This document shows, in pieces, positions 54,189 to 64,000 of a stretch of DNA of 64,000 nt. The stretch lies in assembly GCA_963836425.1 (NCBI GenBank), contig CAWIJJ010000010.1, positions 1-64,000 of the forward strand, given 5' to 3'. Both the position numbers and the translations under genes were made by a program. A model generated the notes under the pieces. That model made no database searches and was not told where the DNA came from. It was given only the letters and a program-made list of their open reading frames with translations. Within the stretch, counting starts at the first letter, position 1, and every line of letters starts with the position of its first letter. The DNA comes from CAWIJJ01 sp963836425 (GTDB taxonomy: Bacteria > Acidobacteriota > Terriglobia > Bryobacterales > Bryobacteraceae).

Positions 54189-57100
54189 CTACAACCCGCG
54201 GCTTACCCGCGCCCTACTTGCCGCCCTTCCAATCCGGCAGACGCCCAGGCGTCGGCGGAGCCCCGCGGCGTCGAGTTGCTTCTCCAGGTTCTTCAGGTCG
54301 GTTTCGATGATCCGGCGCAGCTTCGGCACCTCCACCGCCAGGCCGTCGGAAGCGATCTGGTACTGCTCCATCGACGTCTTCGTCGGCCGCCCCGTCCCGC
54401 GCGTCGACGAGTTCGCCGCCTGGTAGTGGTCGCTGATCGAAGCCGCCGTGCCCTCGTTTCGCGCGCGCCAGATGCGGTCGCCGTTGAGTGCCAGGTCGAT
54501 CGCGTTCAGCTCCTTCTCCACCCTGGCTGCATCTTCCCGCGCCTTCGCCGGCATGTTCAACGTCGACTCGATCGCCCGCTGAATCGCGTCGATGCGCGTC
54601 CGCGCTTCCGTCAGCGCCTGAGTCGTCGCGCTCATCGCCTTCTGCAACTTCGAAAGCTGGTCCTGGAACTGCGCCATCGCCATGCGGTCCTCGCGTGTGG
54701 ACGGGCCTTCGCCTACCACTTCGAAGCTCTGCGAGCCCGCCAGGGGCTTGATCACGCCGTCCTGCCGCAACGCCAGCGATACCGTGTACTTGCCCGGCAG
54801 GGCCAGCGCTCCGCCGCCGCCCCCGCGGCCGGCGAACGCGGCCGGAACCTCTTCGTCGCCACCGCCACCGCCGCCGCCCGCGCCGCCACGGCCTCCGCCG
54901 CCCGCAGCGCCTCGGCCGCCGCCACCGGCGCCGCCCCGGCCTCCGCCGCCCGCCCCGCCCGCGGCCGGAATCGCCGGAGCCAAAGCATTACTTTGCAGCC
55001 GCAGGTCCCACGTGACCCGCCGGATGCCGCGCGTTGCGGGACTATTGATGCGCCGCACCACCTTGCCCGTCGAATCCGCGATATTGAGAATCACCTGCGG
55101 CGCCTCCTGCTCGGCCTCCGCCCGCAGTTGCTCGGGCGTCGGATAAGGAGGCTTCTCGCCGCGCTGCACCGCCTGCCGCTCGCGCTGCTGCCGCTGTTGC
55201 CGCAGTGTTTGCGGCGCTTCCTTCAAATGGAAGGTGATCATCGCGCCCACCGGCGGATTCTGCGCGGTGAACATTTCGCTCGCCATGTTCCCGCGCGACC
55301 GGTTGGCCGGAATATACGAGAGCGCCGTCCGCACCGGGAAAACCGTGCTGTCCTTGGTGAGCAGTTCCGGCGTGGCCTCCCGCAGCGGCGTGTAGTCGTC
55401 CAGAATGTAAATGCTGCGTCCGAACGTGCCGATCACCAGGTCGTTCATCTGCTTCTGAATCGCCAGGTCGCGCACCTGGATCGTCGGCAGGCCGATGTTC
55501 AGCTTGGTCCACTTCTCGCCCGCGATGTTGCTGAAGTACAGCCCGAATTCGGTGCCCGCGAACACCAGATTCTTATTCACATGATCTTCCGCCAGGGCAT
55601 ACACGCCGCCCGTCTCCGGCAGATTTCCCGCCACGTTCACCCACGTCTTGCCGGTGTCGGTGCTCTTGATGATGTACGGCTTGAAATCGCCGTTCTGGTG
55701 GTTGTCATATGCCACGTACACGGTTCCGGCATCGTGCTGCGAAGCCAGAATGCGCTGCACGTACGCGTCTTCCGGAGCGCCCGCCGGCTTGTCCACCTTG
55801 CGCCACGTCTTGCCGCCGTCTTCGGTCACCTGCACCAGGCCGTCATCGGTGCCCACGTAAATCAGCCCCTCCTGCTTGGGGCTTTCCGCCAGCGCCGAAA
55901 TGTTGCCGTACAACGCCGTAGAGACGTTCTTCTGAATCGCGTCGATAGGCCATACCTTGCCCATCAGGGGCAGCGTATTGCGGTCGATCTGCCGTGTCAG
56001 GTCATCGCTGATAGCCCGCCACGAATCACCGCGGTCATCGCTGCGGTACAGCTTCTGCGCGCCGTAGTACAGACGCGTGTTCGAATGCGGGCTGATCATC
56101 AGGGGCGTGTCCCAGTTCCAGCGCAGCGCCGGATCGCCCTTCGCCGCCTCGGGCGCAATCGGAATGCTCTCGCCGGTCCGCCGGTCGTGCCGCACCAGCC
56201 CGCCATTCTGCGATGCTCGAGTAAACCGTGTTCGGGTCCTTCGGGTCTACCTTGGTATAGAAACCGTCGCCGCCATTGGTGATGAAGCAATCGGCGTTCA
56301 CGATGTCGGCATTCTTCGTGCGGCCCGGGCAGCCGAAGCTGTTGTTGTCCTGTGTGCCGCCGTAGACGAAGTAGAACGGCGCGTTCTCGTCCACCGCCAC
56401 GTCATACATCTGGCCGGTAGGAAGGTTGGCTTTGAAGATCCAGTTGGCGGCGCGGTCGAACGTTTCGTATAGCCCCCCGTCGCAGCCCACCATGTAATGA
56501 TCGGGATTCTTCGGATCCACCCAGATATCGTGATTGTCCACGTGCTTGCTGCGCGAAGGCAGCGCGCTCATGGTGCGCCCGCCGTCGTCCGATACCATGA
56601 TGCTCACACCTTGAATGTAGACCCGGTCCGAATTGTGCGGATCCACTTGCACCTTCGAGTAATACTGCCCCTGCTGGTCGTAGCTGTTGCGCTTCTCCCA
56701 TGTGACGCCGTTGTCCGTCGAGCGATACAACCCGCCGCGGCCTTCCGGTCCTTCCACCTGCGCGTAGATCATGCCGGGCGTTGCGGGCGCGTAGTTCAGG
56801 CCGATGCGCCCGAGTTCGCCCTGCGGGAATCCGCCCCGCACCTGAGTCCAAGTCTTCCCCGCGTCGATCGACCGCCACAGTCCGCTCTCCGGCCCGCCGT
56901 GAATCATGCCGAAGAACCGGCGCTGCCGCTGGTGCGTCGCAGCCAGCAGGATGTCCGGGTTCTTCGCGTCCATGATCACGTCCGAGCAGCCGGTGTAGTC
57001 ACCCACCTTGATCAGACTCTGCGACCACGTCTTGCCGCCGTCCGTGGTCTTGTACAGCCCGCGCTCGCCGCCGCCCTTCCAGAGAGGTCCGGGAGCCGCC

Positions 57101-57588
57101 ACGTAGACGACATTGGAGTCCCGCGGGTCGATCACGATGCGCGCGATGTGCTCCGTCTTCTTGAGTCCGACGTTGCGGAACGTGCGGCCGCCGTCCTCAC
57201 TCTTATAGACTCCGTCGCCGTACGAGACGCTGCGCTGGTTGTTGTTCTCGCCGGTTCCAACCCAAACCATCGAAGGGTTCTTCTCGTCGATCGCAATCCA
57301 CCCGATCGAGTACGATCCATAATTGTCGAAAGGCGTCGTCCAGGTCGTCCCGTTGTTCGTAGTGGCGTAAATGTTGCCGGAAGCGAGCGCAATCATGTAA
57401 TGGCTCGTGCTGTCCGGAAACACCGCGATCTGCGAAACCCGGCCCGAGATGAACGCCGGACCGATGTTCCGCGCCCGCAGGCTCGAAAAAGTCTGGGCGT
57501 TGATGGGATCGCTGGAACGCTGGCCGGGTCCTTCGTTCTGCGCGAAGGCGGCCAAAGAAAGGCATAGAAGGAGCGGAATTGGCTTCAT
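54189..57588 (-). CDS. Sortilin/VPS10-like beta-propeller exported protein (frameshifted)
   Basis: About 1,132 residues when one extra base near 56215 is removed (3,400 bp is 3n+1). The signal peptide (PIPLLLCLSLAAFAQ) precedes many BNR/Asp-box repeats (SEDGGRTFRNVG, TTDGGKTWSQSL, SIDAGKTWTQV, STDNGVTWEKR, TEDGGKTWRKV, STDTGKTWVNVAGN). The propeller ends near ILDDYTPLREATPELL. The C-terminal third has a beta domain, a Gly/Arg tract of about 50 residues and a coiled-coil stretch. The family is called WD40/YVTN/BNR-like or sortilin-like glycosyl hydrolase; activity is unproven. The reading resumes VRHDRRTGESIPIAPE after the shift. Confidence 0.85.
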
Positions 57589-57663
57589 TAGGCGTGAGTA
57601 TAACTCACGGCGCGTGGATCACTTCCAACCGGACCGCGACCGTCAGGCACGCCGCCCTGCCCG

Positions 57664-58423
57664 CTACCCGCGGCGGTGGAATCTGCCCGACACCACGCGC
57701 GTCACCTGGAAAGACCAGAAGCGATTGTACGGAATCCCGTCCTGCAACCCGAACTGCTGCCGGCAGCCGCCTTCAAACGTGGTGTTTGCCCAGGTGAGCG
57801 CCAGGGTTGCGCCGTACCGCACCACCCGGTTGCCGTTGGCGCCGTAGAAGTTCCACGAGTACGTGTGGTGTACGCCATGGCGCACGACCAGTTCCAGGTG
57901 GTCCCGCTTGAGGAGCGTGGATTGAGTCTGAATCTGCGTGTAAACCAGCGATCCGGTGGGTAAGGTCGAAGCCGCCAGGCTCCACGAGTCCTGTTGGACC
58001 AGCACCGGAATTCGCTTCACCTTGCCCGAATAATTGAGCGTTCCCGCGATCACCCAGTCCCGCGTTCCGTTCTTGACGCCCGGCAGGTTCCAGCGCTGAA
58101 TGCCCCCGGTGAGCGACAGCGAGTGCCCGCCCTTCGCGAAGATCCGCGATCCGGTAGCCGATCCCCGATTGCCAGTTCACCCGCCATTTCGGCAGGTCCG
58201 TGGTGCTCCAGCCGAAAATGCTCAGTGAATCGCCGGCACGAAAAACGTTATTGACCCCCGCGGCCACCTTGTCCTGGAAATAAGGGCCCTTGCCGAAACA
58301 GCCGCCCAGCGTCATTTGAAACGTGTTCGAATAGCCCCCCTGAACGCTCGCCGTCCAGGTGCGGTCTGCCGCCAACGCGGCCAGGGGAAGGAGAAACGCA
58401 ACGAGAACAGAGGGCAGTTTCAA
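57664..58423 (-). CDS. Secreted or outer-membrane beta-barrel-like protein (frameshifted)
   Basis: I take the TTG at 58423 as a tentative start because it gives a short signal peptide (KLPSVLVAFLLPLAALAAD). The mature chain alternates polar and hydrophobic residues like a small beta-barrel: WTASVQGGYSNTFQM, KWRVNWQSGIGY, then after a shift near 58155 SLSLTGGIQRWNLPG, WVIAGTLNYSGKVK, YSWNFYGANGNRVV and YGATLALTWANTTF. About 252 residues (760 bp is 3n+1). Function unknown. The next gene upstream on this chromosome end is divergent. Confidence 0.6.
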
Positions 58424-58634
58424 ACGATATTTTAACCCGAATCTCCTTATTGTTGAGCCCCACAGCCGGTCCCGGCGCCGAAAGCCGCTTTTTGTACTAG
58501 CCGTACCTTTTTTCGCCAGGTCGCGAGAAGTTGTTGTTCCAGTGGGGCCGGCCAGGATAGACTCTCCAGATCCTCTCACTCAGGCAGTTCAACAAAATAC
58601 TCGGGGAGACCTGAAAACGGGAGGCGGAGGCACA

Positions 58635-59210
58635 ATGAAGAGACTTTCCATCGCGACCGTCCTGCTGCTGGTGTGCTGCGCTTTCGCGCTGCAGGCGGGA
58701 ACGATTACGTATACGGAGGAAGCAGTTGTCACGGGCACCGTCGGGGCGACGCCTTTCACTTCTGCGTTGCTCCAACTCACTTTCGTCGGAGATACGGCAA
58801 ACGTAACCGGTGGCCCCACCTTCTTTACCAATAGCGCGGGCACCCTCACTTTCAGCATTGCAGGCGTTGGGAGTGGGACCATCACCGACTCGATGCGGGT
58901 GTTCGACAATCAGACTTTCGCTCCACCCGCAGCGGGGATTGGCGGCACTGTAGTCGGCACGTTGTTGGCTACTTTCAATGCGGCGTTCGCAACCTACGAT
59001 CTCACGACCGCTATTGGGCCCATAACGGGAGATTCGTTCATTCGCACAGATCTTTCGTTCGGCACCACGCTAGGCGCTTTGAATCTTCAAGCGGCCCGGC
59101 AATCGACCTTCACGGCTTCGGTCGGGAGTGTTCCAGAACCGGCAACGTTTGGACTGATGGGGCTCGGCTTCGGGGCTCTCGTCCTGATGCGCCGCCGCCG
59201 GTCGCTCTAA
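58635..59210 (+). CDS. PEP-CTERM sorted exported protein
   Basis: 191 residues from ATG 58635 after GGAGG. Signal peptide (LSIATVLLLVCCAFALQAG), a Thr/Gly-rich beta domain, and the C-terminal sorting signal VPEPATFGLMGLGFGALVLM followed by Arg residues. Such proteins are processed by an exosortase and exported, often with exopolysaccharide. No exosortase gene is in the window. Confidence 0.9.
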   Translation: MKRLSIATVLLLVCCAFALQAGTITYTEEAVVTGTVGATPFTSALLQLTFVGDTANVTGGPTFFTNSAGTLTFSIAGVGSGTITDSMRVFDNQTFAPPAAGIGGTVVGTLLATFNAAFATYDLTTAIGPITGDSFIRTDLSFGTTLGALNLQAARQSTFTASVGSVPEPATFGLMGLGFGALVLMRRRRSL

Positions 59211-59233
59211 CCGGATCGGCCACATAACCGAAC

Positions 59234-59275
59234 AGGCCGGCACCTCCCGCAACGGAATGTGCCGGCCTTTTCTTT
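59234..59275 (+). terminator. Intrinsic terminator after the PEP-CTERM gene
   Basis: AGGCCGGCAC (59234-59243) and GTGCCGGCCT (59259-59268) form a 10-bp stem, followed by TTTTCTTT. A textbook Rho-independent terminator. Confidence 0.88.
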
Positions 59276-59309
59276 AAGCCATGCGCTTCTTGCCGTATCA
59301 TGTTGGCTT

Positions 59310-61005
59310 ATGGACAGACGCACCTGGCTTCAACTCCTCTCCGTCCTTTCCGCCGCTCCGCTCAGCAATGCACAGCAGCGCGGCGGCGGACAGCAGGCGC
59401 CCCTCCGCATCACCAAAGATCAGTTGACCGCCGGGCTGAAACTGCTCGGCCTCGAATTCCAGGATGCCGAACTGGATATGATGCTGCGCCGCGTCAGCAG
59501 CGCCCTCGGAACCTACGAAGCTTTGCGCAAGTCCGATGTCCCTTACGGCACCGAGCCCGCCTTCGCCTTCCATCCCGGCCTGCCCGGACGCAAACCCCTG
59601 CGCGGTCCGCAGCGGTTCAGCACCACCATTTCCGCCGCGGCCGTCAAAGCGCCTTCCAACCTCGAAGACGCGGCCTTCTGGCCGGTCACGAAACTCGCGC
59701 CGCTGATCCGCTCGCGCGCGGTTATCGTCCACCGGCCTGACCAAAATGTACCTGGCGCGCATGAAGAAGTACGGCCCGCAACTGCTGAGCCTCATCACGC
59801 TCACCGAGGACCTCGCGCTCGAACAGGCCGCGGCCGCCGACAAGGAAATCCGCGCCGGGCGCTATCGCGGTCCCCTGCACGGCATTCCCTATGGCGTCAA
59901 AGACCTGTTCGACACCAAGGGCATTCTCACCACCTGGGGCGCGGAACCGTTCGCCAAACGCGTCGCCGATGAAAACGCCACCGTCGTGGACCGGCTTACG
60001 AAAGCCGGAGCGGTCCTGATTGCCAAACTCTCGATGGGCGCGCTGGCGCAGGGCGACCTGTGGTTCCAGGGGCGCACGAAGAATCCATGGAACCTCGAAC
60101 AAGGGTCGAGCGGCTCCTCCGCCGGTTCCGCCTCGTCCACCGCGGCGGGCCTGGTGGGCTTCTCGCTCGGCACCGAAACGCTCGGCTCCATCGTCTCTCC
60201 CAGCACGCAGTGCGGTACTGCCGGCCTGCGCCCTACCTACGGCCGGGTCAGCCGTCACGGAGCCATGGCGCTGAGTTGGACCATGGATAAAATCGGCCCC
60301 ATCTGCCGCGGCGTCGAAGACCTCGCCATCGTGCTCAATGCCATCTACGGGCCGGATGGTCACGACCGCACTGTGGGCGCCGACCCCTTCCACTGGGAAC
60401 CGCGCCGCCCCCTGACCGCCATGAAGATCGGCGTACTGCAATCGGCCTTCGACCGCGTGCAGGGCGACAACAAGAAGATCTACGATCAGGCCCTTGCCGA
60501 CCTCAAGCGTGCCGGAGTCGACATGAAGCCCGTCGAGTACACCGAAGACGGGCCCACCATCCGCTTCCTGCTCGAGGCCGAAGCTGCCGCCGCCTTCGAC
60601 GACATCACGCGCGACGGGCAGGTCCGCACGCTGCGCGGGCAGAACCAGGGCGACTGGCCCAACACCTTCCGCACCGCCCGCCTCGTGCCCGCCGTCGAAT
60701 ACATCCGCGCACAGCGCGCCCGCACCCTGCTGGTCGGGAAGTTCGAAAAGTTCATGGCGGATTGGGACGTTGTGGTCATCCCGTCGCAGGCGCTGCTGAC
60801 CACCACGAACCTCACGGGCAATCCGCAGGTAGTGGTGAAGTGCGGCTTCGGAGAAGCCACGCAGCAGAACGGCGCCAAAGTGCCGTCGCCCCGCACCATC
60901 AGCTTTCTCGGCCGGATCTACGAGGAAGGCTCGCCGCTGCGCGTGGCCCTCGCCTACGAGCAGGCCACCGAATGGCACACCCGCCATCCGAAGCTGGAGT
61001 CGTAG
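59310..61005 (+). CDS. Exported amidase-signature enzyme (frameshifted)
   Basis: About 564 residues from ATG 59310; 1,696 bp is 3n+1 and an extra base near 59724 accounts for the break. The N-terminus (MDRRTWLQLLSVLSAAPLSNA) is a signal peptide, possibly Tat. After the shift the reading is LTKMYLARMKKYGPQL. The catalytic Ser-cisSer-Lys set is the Lys in PYGVKDLFDTKG, and Ser residues in QGSSGSSAGSASS; LGTETLGSIVSPS and GLRPTYGRVSRHG are standard. The usual GGSSGG is GSSGSS here. Hydrolyses an amide; substrate unknown. Confidence 0.87.
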
Positions 61006-61006
61006 G

Positions 61007-61447
61007 ATGCAGGAACCCGATTACAACGCGCGTATCGCCAGGCTGCAAGCCGCAATGAAAGAGTTCGGCCTCGCGGCCGTGGTGCTGGAACCCGGCCCCG
61101 CCATGCTCTACCTCACGGGAGTGCGATGGGGGAAAAGTGAGCGCACCTTCGCGGTGGTGCTGCCGGCAACGGGGGAACCGGTCTGGGTGCTGCCGGGTTT
61201 CGAGGAGCAGCGCGCCCGCGAACTGATCCGCACCGGCAAGGATATCCGCGTGTGGCAGGAGCACGAGAGCCCCTACCAGTTAGTCGCGGATGGATTGCGC
61301 GATCGCGGAGTCCGCGGCGGCAAAGTCGGCATCGACGCCGACGCCCGGTTCTTCGTTTTCGACGGCATCCGCCGCCTCGCTCCCAATCTCGAGTACACCG
61401 GGATACAGCAGGTTCTTGCCGCCGCCGGTGTTAGTGGCCCTAAGTAA
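61007..61447 (+). pseudogene. N-terminal creatinase-like domain of an M24 aminopeptidase (truncated)
   Basis: 146 residues from ATG 61007, one base after the amidase stop. It has the N-terminal domain of Xaa-Pro aminopeptidases: NARIARLQAAMKEFGLAAVV, AMLYLTGVRWGKSERTF, LPGFEEQRARELI and KVGIDADARFFVFDGI. The chain ends at AGVSGPK with TAA. The pita-bread catalytic domain with the five metal ligands should follow (about 230 more residues) but is not found in any frame before the next gene, so the gene seems to have lost its 3' part. The fragment cannot be a peptidase by itself. Confidence 0.75.
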
Positions 61448-61789
61448 CGCCGCTATCTTTTGGACACTCGCGCGAAACGCCCAAATTCACCCAGACCCAC
61501 CTGAATGTGCTGCCCTCGTTTGCTGACTTATCCCTCACGCAAACCAGGGATCCGTAGGTACTAGAACGTGGCCGAAAGGCGCATTTTACGTTTTACTCCC
61601 TTGAAACAAATGCCCCACTCGTGTCATACTTGCGCAAATCATCGGCTCTGCGCATGCCCCCCTCGACGGGCGCGTGCTGGCTTTATTTTGCTACGGGGCT
61701 CAAGTCTAGTTGGTTAGGGAGATAGTTGGGCATCTCAGGCATAGGCGATAGCTTTGCCGTAGGTGTACCCGCTAGAGGGATACGAAACC
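61448..61789. promoter_or_regulatory. Long leader and promoter of the TonB receptor gene
   Basis: TTGAAA (61601-61606) and CATACT (61625-61630) with an 18-base spacer make a likely promoter. The leader of about 150 bases contains complementary CTACGG (61691-61696) and CCGTAG (61757-61762), so it may fold. Nothing here matches a riboswitch I can name. The first 150 bases hold no gene. Confidence 0.45.
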
Positions 61790-64000
61790 ATGAATTACCG
61801 GAAGTGTGTCTTGGCGCTCCTCATCAGCGCCGCGTTCGCGTTTAGCCAGGTCAATACGGCGCGCATCGACGGAGTAGTTACCGACCCGACGGGTGCATCC
61901 GTTCCAGCAGCGGAAGTTACGGTCACCAACGTTGCTACGGGTCAAACCATCAGGACGTCAACCAACGACAAGGGCGAATATGCCGTGCCCTCCATGCAGG
62001 CGGCAACCTACCGGGTAAGCGTTTCGAAACCCGGCTTCAAGGTTGCGGCCGTGGACGGCATCGTGCTCAACGCCGGCGTTCCCGCGACTGCCAATGTCGT
62101 GCTCGAAGTCGGACAGACGACGGAGACCGTTGAAGTCTCCGCGGGCGCCGAAATCGTGCAGGCCACCAGCGCCACGGTGAGCAGCACGATCGGCGGACGG
62201 CAGCTCTTCGAATTGCCGTTTGCCACGCGCAATGCCGTCGAGTTGCTGGTCACGCAGCCCGGCGTGCAGACGCCCACCAACCCGCGGAGTTCGTCCGTCA
62301 ATGGACTCCCCCGCGGATCGCTGAACGTCACGATCGACGGCATGAACACGCAGGACAACATGCTGAAATCGAGCGACGGTTTCTTCAGCTACATCTATCC
62401 CACCGTGGATTCGCTCGAGGAGTTGACCGTCTCGAGTTCGGCCGCGGGCGCCGATTCGAGTGGCCAGGGCGCGGCCCAGATCAAGTTCGTCACCAAGGGC
62501 GGCACCAACGCGTTCCATGGCGGCGGCTTCTACCAGTTGCGGCAGACCGGCTGGAACGCCAATTACTACTTCAACAACCGCGACGGCCTTCCCCGCGACG
62601 TGGTCAAGCTCACCCAGCGCGGATTTCACGTGGGCGGCCCGATCTGGAAAGAAAAGGCATTCTTCTTCGTAAACTACGAGCAGTACAAGCTGCCCGGCAC
62701 CAAGAGCTATAGCCGCACGGTGCTTACCGATTCGGCTCGCAGCGGCATTTACACTTACTGCCCGTCGTCATCCACATCGACGGCTTGCGTGGGCAATCCG
62801 AGCCTGTTGCGCACCGTCAACGTTTACAACCTGGCCGGAGCGGCCGGTTTCCCCAGCACACCCGATCCGATCTTGCAGAAGACGTATTCCGACATCGCGG
62901 CCACCACCTCGGCCGGAACGGTGACGCCCAGGACCGTCAGCAACAACGATTTCAACCGCGTCAACCTGAACTACCAGCCCGACGGCAACCAGATGCGGCA
63001 CTTCTTCACGTCGCGCCTGGACTACAACGCCACCTCCAACCACCACGTTTCGTTCGTCTATAACTTCGACAAGTACGATTCGACGCCGGACTTCCTGAAC
63101 AACGTGGTCGCCGCCTTCCCGGGCTCCGGAACCGTGCTTGGCTCGAACGTCAATACCGGACAGCGCAGCAACCGGTTCGCCGGAACGATTTCGGTCCGTT
63201 CGCAGCTCGGCTCCCACGTCACCAACGAATGGCGCGGCGGCCTCAACGGCGGCACCGTGCTGTTCTTCGATGCCATCAACCCCGGCCTGTACTCCCCCTG
63301 GCGCGGCTACCGTCCGATCTTCGCGTTCGGCCTTTCGAGCGTGACGACCGCCACCAGCGCGCAGCGCCGCAATTCGCCCGTGAAGGAAATCGCGGACAAC
63401 GTGTACATGATTCACGGGTCGCACCAGTTCTCGTTCGGCGGCAGTTTCACCCAGATCAATTCGTTCCAGCAGATCGCCGGTACGGACGCCATGCCCAGCA
63501 TCTCGTTCGGCGCCGCTACAGGCGACCCGATCTTCACCGGAGCGGGCGCTCCGTTCGTGACTGCGAGTTTCCCTGGCGCCACCAGCACCCAGGTGAACGA
63601 AGCCCGCGACCTGTATGTGGCACTGACCGGGCGTGTTTCGGCGATCACGCGCAATCTCTCGTTGGACGAGGAGACCAAGAAGTACGCTTCGGTCGCAAAG
63701 ACCGATCGCAATCGCATGCGGGAATACGGGCTCTACATCCAGGACACCTGGCGCGCCGCCCGCAACCTGACCGTCAACCTCGGGCTGCGCTGGGAGAAGC
63801 AGGGCGCCTACGAGAACCTGAACGGCCTCTATTCGCGCGTCGGGCTCGAGAGCCTGTGGGGCGTTTCCGGTGTCGGCAACCTGTTCGCGCCGGGCGTTCT
63901 CAAAGGCCAGGAGCCGGTCTTCACTTCTTCCAACGGCAACGCCTACACGACCCCGTCCATCTGGGCGCCGTCGATCGGCCTCGCCTGGCAGGTTCCCAAG
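61790..64000 (+). CDS. Oar-like TonB-dependent outer-membrane receptor (partial, runs off the end)
   Basis: 737 codons from ATG 61790 to the window edge. Signal peptide (CVLALLISAAFAFSQ), then a carboxypeptidase-regulatory-like domain (ARIDGVVTDPTGASVPAAEV, NDKGEYAVPSMQAATYRVSV, VLEVGQTTETVEV). A plug domain follows (RNAVELLVTQPGVQTP, SSVNGLPRGSLNVTIDGMNT, EELTVSSSAAGADSSGQGAA, IKFVTKGGTNAFHGGGFYQ), then the start of the barrel. The layout matches the very large TonB/Oar receptors of acidobacteria, usually 1,000-1,200 residues, so the C-terminal barrel is missing only because the window ends. Probably imports oligosaccharides or peptides. Confidence 0.9.
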   Translation, partial: MNYRKCVLALLISAAFAFSQVNTARIDGVVTDPTGASVPAAEVTVTNVATGQTIRTSTNDKGEYAVPSMQAATYRVSVSKPGFKVAAVDGIVLNAGVPATANVVLEVGQTTETVEVSAGAEIVQATSATVSSTIGGRQLFELPFATRNAVELLVTQPGVQTPTNPRSSSVNGLPRGSLNVTIDGMNTQDNMLKSSDGFFSYIYPTVDSLEELTVSSSAAGADSSGQGAAQIKFVTKGGTNAFHGGGFYQLRQTGWNANYYFNNRDGLPRDVVKLTQRGFHVGGPIWKEKAFFFVNYEQYKLPGTKSYSRTVLTDSARSGIYTYCPSSSTSTACVGNPSLLRTVNVYNLAGAAGFPSTPDPILQKTYSDIAATTSAGTVTPRTVSNNDFNRVNLNYQPDGNQMRHFFTSRLDYNATSNHHVSFVYNFDKYDSTPDFLNNVVAAFPGSGTVLGSNVNTGQRSNRFAGTISVRSQLGSHVTNEWRGGLNGGTVLFFDAINPGLYSPWRGYRPIFAFGLSSVTTATSAQRRNSPVKEIADNVYMIHGSHQFSFGGSFTQINSFQQIAGTDAMPSISFGAATGDPIFTGAGAPFVTASFPGATSTQVNEARDLYVALTGRVSAITRNLSLDEETKKYASVAKTDRNRMREYGLYIQDTWRAARNLTVNLGLRWEKQGAYENLNGLYSRVGLESLWGVSGVGNLFAPGVLKGQEPVFTSSNGNAYTTPSIWAPSIGLAWQVPK

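Noticed and set aside
53967..56282. 771-codon plus-strand frame opposite the sortilin-like gene
   Set aside because: Antisense shadow; the minus strand has clear Asp-box repeats.
61637..61789. Cyclic-di-GMP riboswitch in the TonB leader
   Set aside because: A short piece of the complementary strand resembles part of the core (ACGGCAAAGCT), but it is on the wrong strand and the other conserved stems are missing.

Overview
The window is high-G+C bacterial chromosome, most likely from an acidobacterium of the Solibacter/Bryobacter group. The evidence is the mix of families: a TIGR03435 (Solibacter C-terminal type) protein, an ADOP-type FtsX/MacB permease, an Oar-like TonB receptor with a carboxypeptidase-regulatory domain, Tat-exported sugar enzymes (GH127, DUF1080, Gfo/Idh/MocA, TIM barrel), a PEP-CTERM protein and hopanoid genes. 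This is inferred from gene families, not from a marker-gene comparison.

Layout. At 1-640 secG is followed by a tRNA-Leu(GAG) gene. An exact 61-bp copy of the 3' part of that tRNA recurs at 10018-10078, so 584-10078 is a tRNA-integrated genomic island of about 9.4 kb. It is visibly poorer in G+C and has no recognisable integrase. It carries a co-directional cassette: a small helical protein (1130-1970), a linker-rich protein (2289-3199), a giant unrecognised protein of about 1,180 residues (3196-6739), a polymorphic-toxin-like protein with a membrane segment (6751-8621), a His-His (HNH/Endo VII, AHH-like) nuclease module (8618-9272) and a small cupin (9394-9739). Several junctions are 4-bp ATGA overlaps. 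This cassette is the best candidate for an undescribed system.

Core regions. 10-19 kb holds a GH127 enzyme, a 5'-3' exonuclease, a HAD phosphatase, an SDR, an alpha/beta hydrolase, a fused TrpE-TrpG anthranilate synthase and a TIGR03435 protein. 19-25 kb is a minus-strand module of two atypical Hsp70s, DUF2760 and a MerR-TPR regulator. 25-30 kb has a DUF1080-PHP fusion, comEC and a secreted glycine-zipper protein. 30-36.5 kb is a housekeeping run: acpP-fabF, etfB-etfA, a DksA-type zinc-finger protein, hfq and hflX, then tRNA-Met on the minus strand. 36.9-44 kb has a UPF0182 membrane protein, a LolA-like protein, and a coupled hopanoid operon (hpnJ, two EmrE-like half-transporters, hpnI), then adk. 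44.6-50.6 kb has an O-methyltransferase, Gfo/Idh and TIM-barrel sugar enzymes, an ADOP permease and hicBA. 50.7-64 kb has a winged-helix/formylglycine-enzyme-like/hydrolase fusion, secreted proteins, a sortilin-like beta-propeller protein, an amidase, a truncated M24 peptidase and the start of a TonB receptor.

Quality caveat. Many genes are broken by single-base indels without accompanying stop codons: about 14 in the island and about seven elsewhere. I annotated such genes across the shift and gave the approximate break point. Sequencing or assembly error and early decay cannot be told apart from the sequence alone.
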